Positions 23,354 through 34,500 of a DNA stretch of 64,000 bases are shown here, one piece after another. The number at the start of each line of letters is the position of its first letter. The stretch's first letter is position 1. The DNA is from Elmis aenea (taxonomy: Eukaryota > Arthropoda > Insecta > Coleoptera > Elmidae): the NCBI GenBank assembly GCA_947652605.1, contig OX393576.1, positions 51,374,966 through 51,438,965 of the forward strand, written 5' to 3'. The notes below the pieces were generated by a model that saw only the letters and a list, made by a program, of their open reading frames with translations, was not told where the DNA came from and did not search any database. A program made the translations under genes and the position numbers.

Positions 23354-24283
23354 TTACACCACTCCATCTAATACATCTGTAAGCTGCTGGGTAGGAATAA
23401 AAGTATGTGGAAGCCAAATTAATATTTCTGACTCATACCTGTTATTTTTAGAAATAAGCATTCTTAATTGATATATGATAAATTTAATTTTAGAATCCAC
23501 AGATTCAGCTTTGGGAACATCGATACATTGGCACAATAGATCTAAAGATTTTTTTATCTTGTCATTTACAAAATCACCATCAAGAGAGTTAATATTATCA
23601 AAAATTTCAATCAATTTTTTAAATTTTGACCAAGTATCACATAAAAAATGTTTTCCTAAAAGTTTTTCATATGTACTCTCAGTTATTTTTAAATTATTAT
23701 AATACATTTCTACAGTTAGATTTTCGTTCAACCTTAAGCTTTTATTCACCACCGGGCAATCACTTTCTTGATTTAAAATTTCACAAAACATAATACTACT
23801 TACTTTCTCAATTATTATAAAATTACACTTAATTTTATTCTTATACTGATTTTTTAAACAATTGAAATTTAATATTTTGTCTGTTTCATTTTTTTTCTTA
23901 TGAATTAAATTTTTATTTTTAAATTTCAGTGTTTCCCTTTCGTCTATTGAAGTTCGCTGTTTAAATTTTGTTGAATTGTAATATTTTGGATGATTGGGGA
24001 AAATAGTAGGATACGCCTCCTTAGTTATGCTAACTCTCTTTCGTGGAACTATTTTTAGTGTGCCATCAGGGTGTTTATATTCATCTTGTTTTATGATAAA
24101 ATGATCTTCAAAATGAAGACTGCAGACAACTGCTGTTTTTCCAGGTACAAAACTTTTTTCTCTACCAATATGTGATAACCATTTTCTCTTCAGATTGTCA
24201 TCATTGGGGAATTTAAATGATGGTGTGTAACTTCTTCCTTTGTAATTACTTTTACATTCAGGAACGCAACATTTACAAGGCAT
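23354..24283 (-). pseudogene. P-like transposase, N-terminal THAP half (309 codons)
   Basis: I chose the Met at 24283 because it opens the THAP zinc-binding module: MPCKCCVPECKSNY (C-x4-C), then VCSLHFEDHF (C-x2-H), then TIFP as the AVPTIF-like end, about residues 2-95. THAP modules bind DNA at transposon ends. Low-complexity Lys/Asn-rich sequence follows, and then a helical block with KIKFIIYQLRMLISKN that is typical of P-like transposases. The frame stops after LPHTFIPTQQ, where the RNase H-like catalytic core should continue. It could still encode a THAP-only protein that binds the element ends. It is not evidently a host gene. Confidence 0.75.
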
Positions 24284-24375
24284 TTTTATTATGTAACTAT
24301 TAAGCTTTCTGAAATAAAAATGTAAATTTATAAACATTAATGAAATTTGAAATTATGTTATCACATTGTAAAGGG

Positions 24376-25076
24376 TAAACTTCAGACGGTGTACACTGTC
24401 ATGGCGGCTTGTTAGATGTTCCAGATGGATATGTTCGTGTGGAAAATAAATGTTAGATTCACTACTACCTACTTTTGGCGTGACATACAAATTCTATACT
24501 TGTTCACAAAGCCCTCTTTCTGCATTACTACCATTATAACATCCCCGAATACTGTTACGCAACAAATACTGATTTTGTTTTCTTAAAAAAATGTGAATAA
24601 AGGTCCTGGCTTATTTTCAGTTAAAAAAAAAAAGGCTTTCACCAACTTCAAACCTGTTTCTCGTTTGATGTTTTGAGAACCTAGCACTCATAATCGACAC
24701 GAAAATATCCGAGGTACACTTGATCTACCCATTGAATTTTTATTGGCAATCACGAAGAGAAGCTCATCACGGTGTGTTCACAAGTGCCGCAAACGTAAGC
24801 ATCAAAGAAATACTGTTTGTTTTCTTGAAAATATTAAAATCAGAGTGTATATGTCTTTTCTCACGACCGTCATTCATTTTGTCGGTAAAAGAGGGCCAGG
24901 TTAGAGGTCTGTAAAAGCTTCTTTTTTTAAGCAATAAACATTTACCTTTACATATATTTTGTGTGCTTACGTTTGCGCCACTTGTGAACACACCGTGATG
25001 AGCTTCTCTTCGTGATTGCCTTTTTATTCAATGGATCTACCATGCCGCCATGACAGTGTACACCGTCTGAAGTTTA
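24376..25076. mobile_element. DNA element with TAAACTTCAGACGG ends, carrying a MITE
   Basis: The left end TAAACTTCAGACGGTGTACA and the right end TGTACACCGTCTGAAGTTTA are perfect inverses. The complementarity extends to ATGGCGGC. A 276-bp MITE (24745-25020) has inserted inside. It lies within the P-like element upstream of its THAP coding half. Superfamily not identified. Confidence 0.75.
24745..25020. mobile_element. hAT-type foldback MITE, copy 1
   Basis: It is 276 bp with inverted arms starting GGCAATCACGAAGAGAAGC. A perfect 8-bp target duplication TTTTTATT flanks it (24737-24744 and 25021-25028). Copy 2 at 25308 is nearly identical. The 8-bp duplication places it with hAT-class (or P-class) transposition. 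Confidence 0.9.
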
Positions 25077-25307
25077 ACTTTTAAAGTAAAGTTGCATCGG
25101 TGTATTACCTATCCCTTATATTATAAAGCAAATTCATCTATCTAATAAACATATAATGCGCATACCCTATCTACACAATGAGTGGAGACTGAAGCCGATC
25201 GAATGAAATGGAAATATGTATGTACCTCTCTTTCTAAGGTGTACTTTTCAGTTGGCAGCAAACATAAAAAATTAAATCATAGATAAGAGAGAATGAAATA
25301 AAACTAG

Positions 25308-25582
25308 GGCAATCACGAAGAGAAGCTCATCACGGTGTGTTCACAAGTGCCGCAAACGTAAGCATCAAAGAAATACCGTTTGTTTTCTTGAAAATATTAA
25401 AATCAGAGTGTATATGTCCTTTCTCACGACCGTCATTCATTTTGTCGGTAAAAGAGGGTCAGGTTAGAGGTCTGTAAAAGCTTTTTTTTAAAGCAATAAA
25501 CATTTACCTTTACATATGTTCTGAGTGCTTACGTTTGCGGCACTTGTGAACACACCGTGATGAGCTTCTCTTCATGATTGCC
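25308..25582. mobile_element. hAT-type foldback MITE, copy 2
   Basis: It is 275 bp with the same arms as copy 1. A perfect 8-bp target duplication AAAACTAG flanks it (25300-25307 and 25583-25590). Few differences from copy 1 indicate recent activity. Confidence 0.9.
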
Positions 25583-26399
25583 AAAACTAGGATTACTAAC
25601 AGAAAGTATTCTGTGTAACAGAACCCGCATGAAAATTGTTGAGGTCATGTTATGAAACGTAATTTTTGTAAATTACGCGTGCAGACACCGATGTTTAACA
25701 ATCCGAGGCGAATTTGCGAATTAGTACAAACCTTAGAACAGGTTTTTGTATATTGTAGTTTTTACAAATCATAGATCATCAACGTCAAATGTCATATTTG
25801 TAAAGTGTCAAAAATTAGTTGAACTTTACGCGCGCTTCTCACGTTGTCCAATCCGATGTATATTAGCTGTCAATGGTTCAATCGCCGCATTAAAAAGAGA
25901 GAATGTATATCTGCACCGTTGACTATGTTACGCAAAATCTGAACTACTAGCAATATGTGTTTATTAGATATATGAGCAAATTATTGATTCACGGTAATTA
26001 TTATGAATTTAAAAAAAGCACCTCACCGCAATCGATTGTTACTATTGAACGATGTTCGCAATGAAGAACACTTGGTATAAAAATAGATGTTGGAGATACA
26101 AAAAATTACTCCAGCGAGCTGTTATTCGTGACAGACAAACAATGGGATTAAAACGTACCGCAAACATGAGCAAATAATAAACGGTCGGCCTTTATCCCCA
26201 CCACTTGTATCGCCTTTGTAGTAACGAGTCGGCCCGCTAGTATAACGATGGCTCCGGTGTAATTATGCAACTATGCCATAATGCTGCTATGCAGTGGCGT
26301 GCGGTGAGTTTTAGTGTAAGGGATGCTGTCGAATATCTAAAAAAATTAATTTTTCCTTGATAATTTACTTAAATTTTCATCACGCACATACACAGGGTA

Positions 26400-27273
26400 C
26401 AGGGTGATTCAAATTCGAGGGTGACCATGGGGATCTCGCTTATTACTGAAGATAGAGAGTAGGTTTAAATTTGGCAAAGTTGCTAAATTTTACGCCTATC
26501 AATAATATCAAAACAGTTTGATATATCTTCAACTGTTCTTGAAAAAACTGAAAAAAACTGAAAACATGACTTCGATTTTTTGCTATAACTTTTTTTTAAT
26601 ACTCGTAATTTTTTTTAAAATCTACTAACTTTTTCATGACCACTTTTTATTTTACTTTTAATGGTGCCATCAATTTGTTGCTGTGCCGATTGTTTTATAG
26701 GTACTAACTTTTTAATTTCTTATGGGTGACAAACTTGATTTTCATCCAGTTATTAGATATGCTGAATAAATGAAAACCTTTTCTTTTCCAAATGAATACG
26801 TTGTTTATGTAATTAACATAATCATGAAATCATGTAAGACATTTTTGAAATCAGAAAAAAAGTTTTAGCTAACTAGATATATTACATGAATATGTTATTT
26901 ACATCAACAAAGTATTTATTTGAACAAAAAGGTTTTCATTCAACATATCTAATTAAAAAGTTAGTGCCTATAAAACAAAACGGAATCGGCACAGCAAAAA
27001 ATTGATGGCACCATTAAAAGTAAAATAAAAAGTGGTAATGAAAAAGTTATTACAGAGTTTTTTAAAAATTATAAAAAAGTTAGGTATAGCAAAACGACGA
27101 AGTAATTTTTTCAGTTTTTTCAATTTTTTAAAAACAGTTGAAGTTATTTCAAATATGGTTTGATATTATTGCTGAGCATAAAATTTTGCAATTTTGCCAA
27201 ATTTAAAAACCTATCCTCCATCTTCAGTAATTAGCGAGATCCCCATGGTAGCCCTCGAATTTGAATTACCCTG
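26400..27273. mobile_element. Foldback element A, CAGGGTGATTC ends
   Basis: An 874-bp palindrome with left end CAGGGTGATTCAAATTCGAG and right end CTCGAATTTGAATTACCCTG. TA flanks it on both sides (26398-26399, 27274-27275). The arms share GGGGATCTCGCTTATTACTG with other foldbacks in the window. Non-coding. The outer 150 bases of its right arm recur at 44382-44535. Confidence 0.85.
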
Positions 27274-27279
27274 TAGGTA

Positions 27280-27935
27280 CAGGGTGGGCAAATTTCGATG
27301 TTTTAATTGGGAATCTCAGTAACTGTAAGGTGTACCGAAAAACGGACCGCGCATCCTCGATCTCTTTTTACGAGAAGAGGTTATTGGTGATAACCAAAAT
27401 TGGTTATCGTCTCTTGTTTTCGAGTTATCGCCGATAACTCGATTTTTCGACTTTTCGTTTTATGACTATATCTCGCTTGGTTATGAAAATAAAGAAAAAT
27501 AATTTTGACGTTCTGCAGGCACTTTTTTGATAAAAATGCAGTGGCGTAGACAATTTTTCAAAAAAAAAACGAAATTCGAGTTGACATAAAGTTGTATTTT
27601 TTTAAATAGAACCCATAGTTGGCTATGACTTATTTAAATTCCTTAACTTTTTGTCATTCCAAATATATAAGGGTTAATGCATTTATTTTCAATAATACGC
27701 AAGTTACGAAAGTTTTTTAGTGTTTTTTTAAAACAAAATTATAGTAAGGTGTGAAAACAAAAACTAAACAAGGTGTAAAACCTTTTAAAACTGATTTGGT
27801 ACAAGTTACGAAGGTTTTGTAATTTGTTGTTGTGATAAACATTATAAATATATAAAAATAAGGAAACAACGATAAAGTCGGAATCTGCAGTAACGTAGTT
27901 TATTGTAGTTTATCTTATCTTCAAATATTTGTAAT
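27280..27935. mobile_element. Foldback element B, left arm only
   Basis: It starts CAGGGTGGGCAAATTTCG four bases after the TA that closes element A. It follows the left arm of the intact copy at 44542 closely to near the palindrome centre, where similarity stops. The right arm is absent, so this copy is truncated or rearranged. Confidence 0.75.
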
Positions 27936-28258
27936 CTACAGCTAGTATTATAGCTCATCACGATATTCATGATTATAGCTCCATCAATATACCTTAGATC
28001 AAAGCTTAATCTAATAATAATAGATGCGGAGTGCTAAACCGCATTCACGGCCTTAAATGAGGCTGACAGACAGATGGGAAATATTATAAGATCTTTTTCC
28101 CCTTAACTTTAAAATGTAACTTTTAATGGACATAATAGTGGATCAATTACGCTTTACAAATTAATTTTAGAAAAACAAATTATATATTAAATTAATGTAT
28201 GAAATATTACAAAATTTTAAGGGATGCATCCACTTCATTCCAGGACTGCACGCCACTG

Positions 28259-29139
28259 TGCATAGTCATCCAATCGATAAGTGCTTAGTAGAAACAGTAA
28301 GTTAGGCATCCACCATAACTCCTTCCAAATTTAGGGATGTTTATTTTAGCCAACAGAAGAATGTTAAGGATATTTAGGTTGTATTATGTTCACAAACATG
28401 AGTAAACATTTTTTTAAGGTTTGTAAATATATCCTAAAGAAAACTTTTACTTTTTTAAAGTAATTATTGAACAATCTTGAAACACAAAATAATAAAATTT
28501 ATTGCAGTACAGTTGGGTACAGTGTACTGTATGTTGTCATTAATTTTGTTAAAAGTAAGTTTTTTAAGCAACTAGCTCATGAATTTTAAAAAAACTGTAC
28601 TACTCTCCACGGTTTTAGTGGGGTAGGTGTATATATATTTTTGTTAATTGCATTCTATAGCTGTAGATAACATGAAAAGCTGTTATTGGTCATCGAGGTT
28701 ATGTTGTATGTGTCAAAATAGGTTGTTGCATCAAATTTCAACAAGTTTTTTTGTAAGAAAAAAGGTATGTTGGTTACCAATCTAAAAAGCTTAATTTTTT
28801 TGTCTGTCTGATGGTGTAAAAATCCATAAGAAATAAAAAAGTTGACTATCGCAACTTGAAATCTAGAAGGCTTAGAAAATTTCTGTTGACGTCATCAAAC
28901 CCAGGACGGTCAAAAACATAAAGTTACCAAGTTTAAATGAAATAGCGTCAATGGTAGGGAAGATAATAATATTTTTCTAAAATCACATTTTTCAGTTTTT
29001 TTGTAATAAATCAAAAACGAATCAAAATATCCAGGATTTCTTTTCAGATTCTTAATGGCCATAAAAATGTGCAACTTTTCTCTAATTTAACCGACCTTGT
29101 ATCTCTTACCGTTTCCAAAATAGCAATGGTGAGCATCGA
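28259..29139. other. Gene-free AT-rich stretch
   Basis: No coding sequence recognised. The segment near 29090-29115 (TTGTATCTCTTACCGTTT) resembles the arm of the foldback family at 16778 and 57531, so part of this stretch is probably an eroded copy. Confidence 0.4.
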
Positions 29140-29972
29140 AAAAATTCGGAATTTTTGAACGTATGTACAGGTACGCTATTGTTTCACTTCCGATTACGCC
29201 GGTATTTGATCCTAACTTTGTTATTTTAAATAGAACACCCTGTATATTTTAACATTTTTGGAAAGAGGAAGCAATTTGAATACAACTGCACCATTTTGGT
29301 TAATTTTTATAACCTCAAATTGTTTTTAGACAAAAATTAAATTTTTTATTAAGGGAACCGTGATCTGCACAAATTGAATTTTGTTATGTCAACAAGTGTC
29401 CGAAAAACGTTTTTGTTAATTTTATTTGACATTTAGGTTACTTTAATAAACTTTAAAAGTTGCAAAATTGTTTTTTTTTAATGGAACTAAAGTTACTCAT
29501 GCAGTTACTTACATCATTGAGTATTTTCTGAGAACAATAACAATAACTTGGTATTTTTATTAGGAGCAGGAATTAAAATTTCAAATCATTGTAAGGTTTT
29601 GGTATGTGCATTATCGCTCCATTAAAAAAAAATGAATTTTTGTTAAAAAACCAATTTTGCAATTTTTGAAGTCTATTAAGGTACCCCAAAAGTCAAATGA
29701 AATTTTAAAAAACCTTTTTTGGACACTTGACGTAATAAAATTAAATTTGTGCAGGTCACGGCACCATTAACAAAAAATTTAATTTTTGTTCAAAAATAAT
29801 TTGAGGTTATAAAAATTAACCCAAATGGTGCAGCTGTATTCAAAATTGCTTCCACTTCCCAAAAATGTAAAATATACAGGGTGTTCTATTTAAAATGACA
29901 AAGTTAGGATCATTTCCGGCGTAACCGGAAGTGAGACAATAGTGTACATACGTTCAGAAATTCCGAATTTTA
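29140..29972. mobile_element. Foldback palindrome with inward-facing CAGGGTG ends
   Basis: The arms at about 29140-29450 and 29700-29972 are inverted copies. The landmarks are AAATTCGGAATTT, GAACGTATGTAC and GATCCTAACTTTGT. In each arm a typical end motif (CACCCTGTA on the left, TACAGGGTG on the right) sits about 100 bases in and points towards the centre, the reverse of a simple element. Each outer arm therefore looks like half of another element. Non-coding. Confidence 0.7.
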
Positions 29973-31341
29973 ACACACTCGTACTATATTATGTCTAAAA
30001 TTTCATTTGTTTAAAATCAAAACTCAAGTAAAAAAGCGGTGAGCCTGATTTCAGTTACACCCGGTATACTAATCAAAGTAGCGTGTAAAAAATAATTAAT
30101 AACAAAAAAGGTAAAAAGGTTACCGTCAATACGCTGTGTCTGTTAGTCCTTAAAGGTGTTCCGTAAATTTAGATATAGCTTCAGAAATAAAAATTAAACA
30201 GAATTGTTATAAACATGTGGGCTCCAACGTTTATTTAAAATATACGCAAGAGTTACATATCTTTGTAGTGTAACTTCGGGTCCCCATATTTATAAGACTG
30301 TTTAGATTTACTTTTAGTTAATATAAAAAAGATTAATCAAAATACCATTAAGATGTATGGCCCTAAAATCAATTGTTTATCTTCTTTCCTTATAAACTGT
30401 TTTTCTATAATATAAATAGTAAACTATAAAAATACAGCCTTAACCTCTTAAGCTGTATTGCCGCATATAATCGTCATCGGCCTAGGTCATGAATAGCGAC
30501 TATGCCGTACATATTCGCTTTGAGTAAAATTATGTATATCTTATTCTCTTATTGTATATGACGAAAATGTACGCTTGCTTTGCTTCGGTCATTACATATA
30601 GGATCACTTTATGACGTCAACTATTTAGTTTGTTCGAAACCGTTTCCAGGGCCATTTGCCGATATTTATTATGTGTTTTGTGCTTCAAAAAAGGAATAAG
30701 AAAAGAAAGTCGTTATTGGTGTGCAATTTGCAGCACGGGCCTATGCCCTGAACCTTGCTTTAAATATTTTCATACCAAAAATTAAATTTTTGAAAACTTT
30801 GTACTGTTTTGTAATATTTTTAAAAACATGTCAAATGGATAATTATGCATTGTTGTGTGATATAATATGTTGTATACACTATAAAAAAGTAAAATTTTAA
30901 ATAATTTTTACGTTTTATTAATTTTTTAATTCATATTTTCAATACAATGAATATGACGTACGAGATTTTTTATGCAATGGTAATGACGTAAATACTCGCT
31001 AGCGGTCTAGAGTTCGTATCGCTGTGAAAGGCCTCTGTGTAAGTGTAAATTAATTAATTAACAGTAATAACTCAATAAATATTAATTTAAGACGAAACAT
31101 GCGTAATTGTTTACGAAAATAATTAAATTATGTATAGCAAAATTTAAAAAAATGTTGATTTTAGGAACAATAAACCTAATGCAGTACATATTTAAAAAAT
31201 TATAATATTTAAAAACAAAAAATAGGATGTGTTAATTAAAGTGATAAAGTTATGTATTGGTACAAACCACTCGGTGAAATAATTTTAGATTGTGCAATTC
31301 TTAATTTCTAAAAAGTTTTTTAACGTAAAGTTTTATTTTTA
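29973..31341. other. Gene-free AT-rich stretch
   Basis: No open frame, repeat boundary or RNA gene that I can support. Weak repeat-like words occur (for example ATGACGTAC near 30955) but give no structure I can define. Confidence 0.4.
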
Positions 31342-31343
31342 TA

Positions 31344-32029
31344 CAGAGTGTAGAATTGAATCACGCAACATAGTAATTTCAATGGTAAAATTTTAAAAGT
31401 TGTATATTATCTCCCCTAATTATTTTAGCAAAAAAGTGCAAATAAGTTTTTTGTAGAAAAAAAAAACTGTATCCAGAATTGTTATCAATATTAATTTTTA
31501 GTTTTCAAAATTGAAAAAATTGCAAAACGCCGTTTTGACAAAAATCTGTAGTGCCTTGGAATTATGCTGTGCAACTGCCCATTCTAATGTCACTTATACT
31601 GTCACTAACTCGAAATTTATTCTTAATTGTCGTTTATATTTTATCAAACATTTAGTTTATACGATTATTTATGTTTTTATTCCTGTGAAATCATAATATT
31701 GTAACAATAATAAAAATCGACGTATATTACATGATTACATGTAAACTTCGCGTCAAAGTGATCGAATAAGCGACATTAGAATGGGTAGTTGCGCAGCATA
31801 ATTTTAAGGCGCGACAGATTTTTGTCAAAACGGCGTTTTGCAATTTCTTCAATTTTTAGCTACTGGAAAACGAAAAATTAACACTGATTACATTTTTAGA
31901 CAAATAATATTTTTTTCTTCAAAAAACCTAAATGCATTTTGTTTCTAAAATAATTAGGGAAGATATCATGCAACTTTTAAAATTTCATCATTGAAATTAT
32001 TATGTTGCGTGATCCAATTCTACATCCTG
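31344..32029. mobile_element. Foldback element with CAGAGTGTAGAATTG ends
   Basis: The left end CAGAGTGTAGAATTGAATCA and the inverse of the right end CAGGATGTAGAATTGGATCA match. The arms extend through CACGCAACATA and AAACGCCGTTTTGACAAAA to a centre near 31690. TA flanks both ends (31342-31343, 32030-32031). Non-coding, 686 bp. Confidence 0.85.
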
Positions 32030-32099
32030 TATAATTTTAAAATCATTTATAAATACATAGTAGGTGTTTTGATATCTCTAAAGATTTTAACATTTTTAA

Positions 32100-32587
32100 A
32101 CTTGAACTTTCACAGTAATACATCTATTTATATAAAAATGAATGTATGTTTGTTTGTTTGTTTGTCCTTTATGCATTCCTATACCATTCATCCGATCCTG
32201 ACGAAATTTGGCACAGACAATCTATAGGACCATGGGAAAAAGATAGGCTATATAAGAATTCCCAAAAAAATCGTCCGGAAAAGATATTAAGGAAAACGTG
32301 CCAAAATCTTACACGCAACACTTAAATCGGGTCGTCTGGAGCAAAAATTTCGTCAAAATTTGACAATTTGACCCAACATTTAAACGCTCGAACCTTCTCC
32401 GATTCGACCTTTTCGCACATGTGTCGTACCGATTCGGAATCGTCTCGCTCTTTCCGACAAGTGCGTACCAAACAATCCCACTTTCGAGTTAAATAAAAAC
32501 GTCCACCGGGCGCGAGCGCGAAGCGCGAGTAGTCTGTGATTGATAAAAAAATTCACCGAGCGAAGCCGGGTAACTACGCTAGTGATA
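32100..32587. repeat. Helitron/Helentron-like repeat
   Basis: The head reads TATAAAAATGAATGTATG followed by GTTTGTTTGT. The body has GACGAAATTTGGCACAGAC. The tail reads GAGCGAAGCCGGGTAACTA then CGCTAGT. The ending resembles Helitron 3' ends (CTAGT after a short hairpin). It is related in style to the repeat at 297-823. No protein is encoded. Confidence 0.5.
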
Positions 32588-32830
32588 AATAAAACACATT
32601 GCATCTGTTCTTTTTTTGCGGTTGATATAGATGGCTGAAACCTGTTGTTTCTGTCAATTTTGACACAAAAAAATGTCCGCTCTAAATAATGTGACCACAG
32701 AACATCAATGTGACATAATCCTAAATGATATAAACTTTTAAGTCGGTTGTATTATAATAAAATTGCGTAAAATCGGATTGTTTGATGCATTAACAAGTTT
32801 TAATAAGTTCATAAAGCAATTTAGCCTTAG

Positions 32831-32986
32831 GTATGTTCAGTGAATTTTTAACAATTTCGTTTCAATATCGTTGGAATTTGTAAAACGATCTTTACCTTGA
32901 ATTGTCTGAACAAAATGATATCTCGATAATAAAAATTCGTTGATGTAATTTTTCCTCATCTGTCAGGAATAAATATATTTTTGCAG
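32831..32986 (+). other. Candidate 5' intron upstream of the CutA start
   Basis: A GTATGT donor at 32831 and a TTTTTGCAG acceptor ending at 32986 bracket 156 bases just upstream of the CutA coding exon. The downstream exon is open in the CutA frame for 11 codons before the Met (with LLRRNFVLAK), but no in-frame ATG is visible in the preceding exon. I therefore treat it as a leader intron. Confidence 0.4.
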
Positions 32987-33020
32987 GTTACTAAGAAGAA
33001 ACTTTGTCTTAGCCAAGGAG

Positions 33021-33386
33021 ATGTCCGGTGAATGTTCAGCTAATTCCACATCCTCATATTTATCTGGTTGCCATTCGGTAGCGTATGTGACGACTCCCAA
33101 CGAAGAAGTTGCAAAGCAATTGGCTCATGGTCTTGTTAGTGGTAAATTGGCAGCTTGTGTTAATATTATACCAAAGATTACTTCGATATACGAATGGGAA
33201 GGAAAGATAAACGAAGATACTGAAGTTTTAATGATGATTAAAACGAGAACCTCAAAAATTGATGAGCTGACAGAGTATGTGAAGAAAAATCATCCGTACA
33301 CTGTTTGTGAAGTTATATCTTTGCCTATTGCTAATGGAAACGAACCATACCTAAAATGGATTAGTGATATGGTACCTTTTAAATAA
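33021..33386 (+). CDS. cutA: CutA-family protein, 121 aa
   Basis: A single-exon frame matching the CutA family over residues about 17-118. It has YVTTPNEEVAKQLAHGL, then KLAACVNIIPKITSIYEW, then EVLMMIKT, and HPYTVCEVISLPIANGN near the C-terminus. CutA proteins are small ferredoxin-like trimers, named from bacterial divalent-cation tolerance. Animal homologues have been linked to membrane anchoring of acetylcholinesterase, but the molecular role is unsettled. Start: the first Met in frame after an acceptor site at 32986. An alternative N-terminal extension of basic character is open upstream but lacks a visible ATG. No signal peptide or membrane segment is evident in the form starting here. 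The gene is flanked by repeats and unrelated to the aminopeptidases. Confidence 0.93.
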   Translation: MSGECSANSTSSYLSGCHSVAYVTTPNEEVAKQLAHGLVSGKLAACVNIIPKITSIYEWEGKINEDTEVLMMIKTRTSKIDELTEYVKKNHPYTVCEVISLPIANGNEPYLKWISDMVPFK

Positions 33387-33465
33387 TTAACCAAATATAT
33401 CATTAAATGTTGTGTGTGTTTCATTTTTTATGGTTATTTTTAAGTAGTGGGATTCTGGGGATAAG

Positions 33466-33471
33466 AATAAA
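33466..33471 (+). terminator. Candidate poly(A) signal of cutA
   Basis: AATAAA lies about 80 bases after the cutA stop codon. Only motif and position support it. Confidence 0.5.
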
Positions 33472-33891
33472 CGCTAAATACAACAAAAAAAAAACATCAG
33501 TTGAAACATATTCAAGGAAGCTAAGGAAAAATTATCGCTGTTAATAAATTTACAATACTTGGGTTTAACGTAATATTTTAAGTGTTTTAAAACTCGTTGT
33601 GAATTAAAAAAATTGGTCAAGAAGAAATTATATATAGAAAAAACTAATTTTGAGCATGAAAAGTAAAATTGAATAAAAAATAAATTAAATCGATTTAGCG
33701 AATAAACGATTTCAAAGGGGGTGCACAAATTCGTCCCCAAGATAAGCTGTAATCTTTAAGCTACTACGTCTACCTGCGAATAGACACATGAACTCGTCCC
33801 CAGTAATCCTATAAACATGTTTACTTCGCGCTTAGTGTTGTTTTTTAAACCACTTTAAAAATTATTATAATTAACCTGACCAATTTTAAAG
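33472..33891. other. Gene-free stretch downstream of cutA
   Basis: No coding sequence or repeat recognised. Minus-strand open frames here are Phe/Tyr/Asn-rich translations of AT-rich DNA. Confidence 0.4.
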
Positions 33892-33899
33892 GAATAGCC

Positions 33900-34354
33900 C
33901 AGGGATGGCAAATAGGTGGCACGCGTGCCAAACTTGGCACGCGAGAGATTTTCGACGGTACCCTAAAGAATTCTAGGAATAAATTTGTTTTAAAAATTTT
34001 AAACTTTTTCGAAAAGTTTTATTTATGTTTAATTAGTATGCCAATTATCTACAACTACATGTTATTTAAATATCAAAAAATTCAAAATACCAGAAAATAA
34101 CGACTCTTCTTATATCGATACAATAATTTGTTCATTACTATACATATAAAATACCAACTGTAGCGATGCACGGAACTTTTGATTGCATATGTATTAGTGA
34201 CACAAAAATCATGACGTTGGCAATACTGAACGTAATAACTGACGGTTGTTTCTGGTAGGTAGGTTAGGTTAGGTTAGGTACTGGCACGGGGAAAAAATTG
34301 TATTAAATTTTATCTTATTTTGGCACACTGATCAAATCCTATTTGCCATACCTG
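33900..34354. mobile_element. hAT-type non-autonomous element with 8-bp target duplication
   Basis: The left end CAGGGATGGCAAATAGG and the inverse of the right end CAGGTATGGCAAATAGG match at 16 of 17 bases. The flanks GAATAGCC (33892-33899) and GAATAACC (34355-34362) agree at seven of eight bases, the hAT target length. It contains a short AGGTT tandem run near 34257-34279. It is 455 bp with no coding capacity. Confidence 0.88.
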
Positions 34355-34500
34355 GAATAACCCAAACAAAAAATATCTTAAAAGTTGTCGCTACTTGCGA
34401 CTTGTCAAAAAACGCATTAATAACAAAGTTGTTACTTCTACAAGAAATAGTCGTTTACAAACAAAAATTTACATATTTACATAGGCCTATTAACAGCATA

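Larger units (their letters stand above)
21272..26256 (-). mobile_element. P-like (THAP) transposon, internally deleted, with nested MITEs
   Basis: Inverted ends sit about 5 kb apart: GCCATCGTTATACTA at the left and its inverse TAGTATAACGATGGC at the right. Both are followed inwards by a GGGCCG block and, at about 60 bases in, by GTGGTGG-GATAAAGGC. Between them the minus strand carries an N-terminal THAP half (24283-23354) and a C-terminal half (22781-22165) of a P-superfamily transposase. A third element (24376-25076) and two hAT-type MITEs have inserted. I could not identify a clear 8-bp target duplication. Confidence 0.7.
26292..28258. mobile_element. hAT-like element with CAGTGGCGTGC ends, host to nested foldbacks
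   Basis: The left end CAGTGGCGTGC and the right end GCACGCCACTG are inverted. Both are followed inwards by AAGGGATGC. Two foldback elements (26400-27273 and a half copy from 27280) occupy most of the interior. No transposase is recognisable and no clear target duplication is seen, so the pairing of these ends is moderately supported. Confidence 0.55.

Noticed and set aside
26284..28266. Target-site duplication for the CAGTGGCGTGC-ended element
   Set aside because: The flanks CTGCTATG and TGCATAGT do not match at equivalent positions, so no duplication is claimed.
34257..34279. Interstitial telomere (TTAGG) relic
   Set aside because: There are only about four units, and the run is inside a transposable element with its own target duplication.
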